Shown in pieces: positions 29,776-34,167 of a DNA stretch of 34,167 nt. The position numbers and the translations under genes are program-made. The stretch comes from an uncultured Hungatella sp. Its GTDB lineage: Bacteria; Bacillota; Clostridia; Lachnospirales; Lachnospiraceae. Position 1 is the first letter of the stretch, and each line of letters starts with the position of its first letter. The stretch covers positions 9,192 to 43,358 of the forward strand of contig CAJUEJ010000030.1 in assembly GCA_910585435.1 (NCBI GenBank), read 5' to 3'. Under the pieces are notes generated by a model. The model did no database searches and was not told the DNA's origin. It was given only the letters and a program-made list of their open reading frames with translations.

Positions 29776-32072
29776 AGAAATCACAGTTAAAGAAACTGAA
29801 ATGCTTAAATGCAACAAGGCAGATCATGGAGATGGCAAAAAAGGAAGTGCCAAAGAGAAATGAGTATGATAATCAGGAATCCTTCAGCCGGGGGCTTTTT
29901 ATGAGGTGCCAGGTGGAGAAGGGAATCCTGAAGGTGTCGCTGTTTCTCACAAGGGACCTGCGCATAGGGAGCCATAGACCTGTGTATCAGGTATTTGTAG
30001 ACAGGGAGGCCAGAGACTTTGTGACCTGGGATTCTGTTCTGGAGAAATGGAGAGGGGCCAAGGTGGATTATCTGGACTGGCCCCACGCATTCTGGGGAAC
30101 GGAACGATATATGGGTCCCAAAGATAACAAGATCCTGCAAACGTATCTGGGCGTTTCGGAAGGCGGATACAAGGGGCTTTTGGAATATCAGAGAAAGATA
30201 CGGGAGGAGCAGCTTCAAAAAAGGCACAAAAAGCAGACAGACCCCTGGGACCGGTATCTGGAGCAGGTTCCGGAATTGCCAAAGGACTGGGACCACTGGG
30301 TAGACAAGGAGGGAATCGGGCAGAATTACATGTTCTACGATTACTCCAGGAAAAAGAAACAGAAAGGGTATTGCAGCTGGTGTGAGAAGGCGGTTCCCAT
30401 TGAAAAACCCAGGCACAAGAAAGAGGGCGTGTGCCCGGTCTGCGGCCGTAAAATCCAGTTTAAGGCCAGGGGACGGGCAGGCAGCTTCTGGACCGATAAG
30501 CGGTATGTCTATCTGCTCCAGGAGTGCCGGGACGGAATGGTGCTGCGGGAGTTTCGGGTATGGCGCTGTTATAAGAAGGGGGAATACGAAAACCCGGACT
30601 ATATCTGCCAGGAAGAGAGGCGGGTCATTTATGGAGACGGCCTGGCAGCCAGAACCTTCTACTATGGGTTATACAAAAAGAGGGATTTCCGGTGGATTGA
30701 AACCAGCAGTCTGAGCTATGACCGTCCTAGTTCATACTGGCAGTATTTTAAAGAAAAGTATGAGGGACAGTTGTATGGTATTTCCTTGCCGGACCCGGAG
30801 TGCTGGGGACTTATACGGACGGGGCTGGCCCAGTTTGCCAGACAGAGAGAGCAGATTGACCCGGAGCAGTATTTGTATCATTTAAGGAAGAAACCTTATC
30901 TGGAGAGGCTGGTAAAATGCGGCCTGTTCCGGCTGTCTGAGGAAGTCTACAATGGGAAGACGGAACTTGAGATCAGGGAGTCTTCGGATTTTGCCAAATC
31001 CATTGGCATAGACCGATACCGGATGAAACGGCTCAGAGAGCATGACGGAGGGAGCCTGTATCTGAAATGGCTGATTTTAGAGAAACATCAGGGAAAAGAA
31101 ATACCGGATTCGGTGATTGACTATTTTTCCGGATACCAGATTGAGCCGAAAGACCTGGATTTTATATCGAAACAGATGAGCATGGTGCGGATTAAAAATT
31201 ATCTGGAAAAACAGCACAAATTGTCCGGAAGGCCGCCCAAAGAGCTTCTTTCCACTTGGGCAGATTATCTTTCCATGTCGTTCAGGCTGAGAAGGGATAT
31301 TACCAGGGAGATTTTTTTCAAACCCAGAAATCTGCTGGAGAGCCATGATGAGGCTGTGGAGCTGTGCGGGAATAAAGAGATTGCCATGCGTGCAGTGGAA
31401 GTTACTAAGAAATATCCGGATGTTGATAAAATCTGCCAGTTCGTAAAAGAAAAGTTTGAATTTGCGGATAGGAAGTACCGGATTGTGGCGCCGGAGAAGG
31501 TAGAGGATATCATGTATGAAGGGCAGGCCTTAAGGCACTGCGCCGATTCCAGTGATATCTACTATGAACGGATTCAAAACAGGGAGTCTTATATCATGTT
31601 TCTTCGGAAGGCGGAGGAACCGGACAAGCCTTATTATACCCTGGAGGTGGAGCCGGACGGGACAATCCGGCAGAAACGGACAGTGGGAGATAGGCAGAAT
31701 AAGGATCTGGAGGACGCAGTGGTATTTTTAAGGAAATGGCAGGAGGAGATCCAGAAGCGGCTTACTCTGGAAGATTACCGGCTTGCAAAGGAAAGCTCCA
31801 GGCTTCGGGTGGAGGAATTTAAGAAGCTGCGGGAGGAAAAGGCCAAGATCTGGCACGGGCATTTGCAGGGACAGCTGCTGGCGGACGTGCTGGAGAGAGA
31901 TCTGATGGAGGCGGTAAGAAGTGCGGAAATGGGAGACAGAAATTTGGGGTTGCCGGGAGACGGTTTAGTAAGCGAAAACTTGTCAGGTGAATGTGAGGAA
32001 CGTATCAAGCAGGAGGAGCAGGAAACAGAGCGGAAGAAGGAACAGGAACTGGCTCTGCCTGCGGTAGCATGA
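29772..32072 (+). CDS. pcfJ: PcfJ-domain protein
   Basis: Large protein of 766 residues in the PcfJ family, named after the pCF10 conjugative plasmid, of unknown biochemical function. A zinc ribbon has C201-x2-C204 and C221-x2-C224 (CSWCEKAVPIEK, CPVCGRK). The PcfJ core is at about 570-640: IVAPEKVEDIMYEGQALRHC with H589-C590, YYERIQNRESYIMFLRK and YYTLEVEPDGTIRQKRTVGD. The C-terminal quarter is helical and charged. The ATG overlaps the previous stop. This is the longest gene of the cluster, which contains the PcfK-like gene 0.7 kb upstream. Codes for no visible nuclease or membrane motif. Confidence 0.85.
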   Translation: MKKSQLKKLKCLNATRQIMEMAKKEVPKRNEYDNQESFSRGLFMRCQVEKGILKVSLFLTRDLRIGSHRPVYQVFVDREARDFVTWDSVLEKWRGAKVDYLDWPHAFWGTERYMGPKDNKILQTYLGVSEGGYKGLLEYQRKIREEQLQKRHKKQTDPWDRYLEQVPELPKDWDHWVDKEGIGQNYMFYDYSRKKKQKGYCSWCEKAVPIEKPRHKKEGVCPVCGRKIQFKARGRAGSFWTDKRYVYLLQECRDGMVLREFRVWRCYKKGEYENPDYICQEERRVIYGDGLAARTFYYGLYKKRDFRWIETSSLSYDRPSSYWQYFKEKYEGQLYGISLPDPECWGLIRTGLAQFARQREQIDPEQYLYHLRKKPYLERLVKCGLFRLSEEVYNGKTELEIRESSDFAKSIGIDRYRMKRLREHDGGSLYLKWLILEKHQGKEIPDSVIDYFSGYQIEPKDLDFISKQMSMVRIKNYLEKQHKLSGRPPKELLSTWADYLSMSFRLRRDITREIFFKPRNLLESHDEAVELCGNKEIAMRAVEVTKKYPDVDKICQFVKEKFEFADRKYRIVAPEKVEDIMYEGQALRHCADSSDIYYERIQNRESYIMFLRKAEEPDKPYYTLEVEPDGTIRQKRTVGDRQNKDLEDAVVFLRKWQEEIQKRLTLEDYRLAKESSRLRVEEFKKLREEKAKIWHGHLQGQLLADVLERDLMEAVRSAEMGDRNLGLPGDGLVSENLSGECEERIKQEEQETERKKEQELALPAVA

Positions 32073-32140
32073 TTTTTTTAGTGGTTTTTTGGAGAAGCTG
32101 GGAGATAGTTATCTTTGTATAAGGAAGGATGTGCTTACTT

Positions 32141-32356
32141 ATGGGAGAGGAATATAAAGGGGTAAAGACAGTGGAGTTCAGCGAAGCGGAGCTGGAGTTA
32201 CTGTATGACGCCTGCGTTTTTTATGGCGGCCGTCTTACTGCAATCAATAAGGAACTGATCGGCTGTATAGAGGTTGCCGTAAAATTGGAGGGCAAAGCGA
32301 AGGAAGCTTATCAGATGGCAGTGCGGATTGCGAAACAGATGGATGGCAAGGAGTAG
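32141..32356 (+). CDS. Small hypothetical protein, 71 aa
   Basis: ATG 32141 is preferred over 32129, because AAGGAAGG ends right at the earlier codon and sits 12 bases before this one. A helical protein (FSEAELELLYDACVFYGGRL and ELIGCIEVAVKLEGKAKEAY) without a known motif. The next gene follows after 14 bases. Confidence 0.6.
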   Translation: MGEEYKGVKTVEFSEAELELLYDACVFYGGRLTAINKELIGCIEVAVKLEGKAKEAYQMAVRIAKQMDGKE

Positions 32357-32370
32357 GGAGGAGAGACGGT

Positions 32371-32787
32371 ATGGAATTTTATCAGACAAATGGAGGAAAG
32401 AAGTTTTTTGAAGTCCAGCTTCCGAAATTGATTCGCGCGTTGGAGGATATGACAGAGGCTTTGAACCGGAAGCAGGCTCCAGTGGTGCTGCCAGCAGAGG
32501 TGGGAGACGATTTCCTGAGAGAACTTTATTATGGAAATGCGGACATTGGAATAAACTGCATGACAGATATCGGTGATTCCAATGAAAAGCTGAAAGAGAT
32601 TACCTGCCTTCAGGATGTATTAAGAGAGAAACTGAGCGATGAACAGTGGGAGCTGTTTGAAGCATGCAGCTGTAAGATGGCAGGGTATACTTCATCAGAG
32701 AGCTGCCGGATGTTTCAGCATGGGTTCCGGCTGGCGGTAAATCTGATTGTGGCTGGGCTTGGTGTGCCGGGAGAGGTAGATGGTTGA
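32371..32787 (+). CDS. DUF6809-like protein
   Basis: Protein of 138 residues; ATG 32371 behind GGGAGGAG. Residues 48-130 resemble DUF6809, small Clostridia proteins of unknown function: FLRELYYGNADIG, LREKLSDEQWELFEACSCKM, CRMFQHGFRLAVNLIVAGLG. The N-terminal MEFYQTNGGKKFFEVQLPKL also recurs in related short proteins. It is the last gene before a 281-base gap. Confidence 0.65.
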   Translation: MEFYQTNGGKKFFEVQLPKLIRALEDMTEALNRKQAPVVLPAEVGDDFLRELYYGNADIGINCMTDIGDSNEKLKEITCLQDVLREKLSDEQWELFEACSCKMAGYTSSESCRMFQHGFRLAVNLIVAGLGVPGEVDG

Positions 32788-32928
32788 CAGTCATATAGAC
32801 AACATTTAACGGTTAGGCCTGGTATATCAAGAGAACAATAAAGGCATGGAACTATGGGGAGGCAGGAAAGTTAGTCTGCTTCCCTATAGAAAGGTTTAGA
32901 AAAAAGATTTTTCACTTCTCTTAAAATA

Positions 32929-32960
32929 TTGATAGGAATGCCGAAATTTTTTGGTACAAT
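32929..32960 (+). promoter_or_regulatory. Possible weak promoter before AAA_14 gene
   Basis: TTGATA (32929-32934) and TACAAT (32955-32960) are present but 20 bases apart, too far for a good promoter, so this is a guess. The rest of the gap 32788-33068 shows no gene; a weak GGGAGG at 33054 serves the next start. Confidence 0.3.
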
Positions 32961-33068
32961 GAAAGTAGTACAGCGATTGGACAGCAGCCGGAGAACCAGT
33001 GGTAAACAGGCGAAAGTGGAATTGCTCAGGCTTAAGGCAGGGAAGACAGTAATGGGAGGTGCGGTTCC

Positions 33069-34167
33069 ATGTATCTGAAACGAAACATATATGACCGAAT
33101 GCTGGAATGGAAGAGTGACAGAAGCCATAGTACCTTAGAGATAAGCGGTGCCAGGCAGGCCGGAAAGACCTATATAGTCAATAAATTCGCGGATGAAAAT
33201 TTCAAGCATAAAATCTACATGAATCTGTTTGACCTTTCCGGAAAGCAGTTTATGGAGTGCTATCAGAAAGCAATGGAATGGGTTCCGGGAAACAGACGGC
33301 CGGAGTTTCCGCTTCATGAGGCGGTCCGCCTATATGAACCTTCCTTTCAGGACTGTGAGGACACGGTGATTATCATTGATGAGATTCAGGAATCTTCAGA
33401 GATTTATAACCGGATCAGAGAGTTTACCAGACAGTTTCAGGCACGATTTATCGTCACGGGAAGTTACCTTGGACGGGTGCTGGAACCGGAGTTCCACTAT
33501 GCCAGCGGGGACATTACAAAGCTGCGGATTTATACCCTTTCCTTTGAGGAATTTCTGGAGGCGCTGGACGGGGAACTTTGCCAGACATGGAGAAACCTTC
33601 CTTTGCCTGAGGCAGATGACAACTGCCCGGAGGTGTATGACCGGCTGAGACTGGCCTATGACCAGTACTGCCAGATTGGCGGCTATCCGAAGGTAGTGGA
33701 AGCATATCTGGAAAGGCGGGACGTTCTGGCAGCCCGAAAGGAGCTGGTGCGGATTATCCAGATTTTTTTGGAAGAATCCATGCGGTATTTTAAGGATATT
33801 ACGGATATCAGTGTGTTTACTAATATTTTCTTAAGTATCTGCCGTATCCTTTTGCGGGAAAAGAAAGGTCTGGAGGAGGACAGTGTCAGTGAAGAACTGC
33901 AAAAGCTGGTGACGAAGAATTATTCCAGCAATTTGTCAAAGGAAACCTGCAACCGGGCGATTAGCTGGCTGTACCATTCGGGGATTATCGGATTCTGCGG
34001 AAAGATTATTGAAATGGACTTTCTGGATTTTAAGCCGGGAAGACGATGTTTCTTTATGGACCCAGGGGTTGCGGCCTACTATTTAAACAGGGTAGGAACT
34101 ACGGAGGCGGCTGTTAACGGAACGCTGAATGAGAATTATGTGTTCATCAATCTTTTGAAGCGCCAGG
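33069..34167 (+). CDS. AAA_14/DUF4143 ATPase, 3' end outside window
   Basis: ATPase of the AAA_14 group with a C-terminal DUF4143 domain; 366 residues are visible and no stop occurs before the window ends. ATG 33069 follows GGGAGG. Walker A GARQAGKT (27-34, K33) and Walker B TVIIIDEIQE (D104-E105) are clear, followed by the sensor FIVTGSYLGR and YTLSFEEFLEAL. The DUF4143 part starts with the QIGGYPKVVEAYL segment. These proteins are common in gut bacteria, often as orphan ATPases of unclear role. This one starts a new transcription unit. Confidence 0.85.
   Translation, partial: MYLKRNIYDRMLEWKSDRSHSTLEISGARQAGKTYIVNKFADENFKHKIYMNLFDLSGKQFMECYQKAMEWVPGNRRPEFPLHEAVRLYEPSFQDCEDTVIIIDEIQESSEIYNRIREFTRQFQARFIVTGSYLGRVLEPEFHYASGDITKLRIYTLSFEEFLEALDGELCQTWRNLPLPEADDNCPEVYDRLRLAYDQYCQIGGYPKVVEAYLERRDVLAARKELVRIIQIFLEESMRYFKDITDISVFTNIFLSICRILLREKKGLEEDSVSEELQKLVTKNYSSNLSKETCNRAISWLYHSGIIGFCGKIIEMDFLDFKPGRRCFFMDPGVAAYYLNRVGTTEAAVNGTLNENYVFINLLKRQ

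Noticed and set aside
1..34167. CRISPR arrays, tRNA and rRNA genes
   Set aside because: I saw no regularly spaced direct repeats of CRISPR type, and no cloverleaf or rRNA signature on either strand.

Overview
The window is part of a mobile element from a gut-type Clostridia, most likely a Lachnospiraceae. Every gene I accept is on the + strand. Most have strong AGGAGG-type ribosome binding sites, codon use is moderately G+C rich, and the protein families (two DUF5688 paralogs, a DUF6809-like protein, PcfJ- and PcfK-like proteins, an ERF annealing protein, a MoxR/VWA pair) are typical of large conjugative elements and plasmids of this group. I see no rRNA, tRNA, CRISPR array, capsid, tail or conjugation-pore gene, so ICE, plasmid and phage-plasmid cannot be told apart here.

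Layout. 1-1500: the 3' part of an IS5/IS1182-type insertion sequence, ending in a strong terminator directly before a DUF5688 gene. 1526-8772: DUF5688, two unrecognised genes, a degenerate 35-bp tandem repeat, a YqaJ exonuclease, an ERF single-strand annealing protein and a CHC2/Toprim primase. 8773-12886: SSB, its terminator, a membrane-anchored protein and a RecD2-like helicase; related structured leaders precede ssb and the helicase gene. 13066-18346: a MoxR-like AAA ATPase, a VWA protein that also carries HExxH, and an unknown gene, closed by a terminator. 18347-21955: an A+T-rich cargo island holding a VapBC-type toxin-antitoxin, a KAP P-loop NTPase and a TIGR02391 (Ymh, HEPN-like) protein. 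22041-24094: a promoter, a multi-hairpin leader with a terminator, and a small HTH gene that is split by a complete IS256-family element with an exact 8-bp target duplication. 24027-32787: a second DUF5688 gene, a PP-loop (PAPS-reductase-like) protein with a CC...CxxC motif, a Cys-rich partner, an acidic-tailed protein, a PcfK/AcrIIA9-like protein, a DUF7666-like protein, PcfJ and small DUF genes. 33069-end: an AAA_14/DUF4143 ATPase cut by the window edge.

How the genes may work together. YqaJ, ERF, SSB, primase and RecD2-like helicase form a self-contained recombination and replication set. PcfJ, the PcfK-like protein and the PP-loop cluster look like establishment or host-takeover functions. 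Three proteins of that cluster end in sequences resembling beta-sliding-clamp-binding motifs, which suggests they act at replication forks. The A+T-rich KAP + HEPN-like pair next to a toxin-antitoxin is the best candidate here for an undescribed defence or abortive-infection system.
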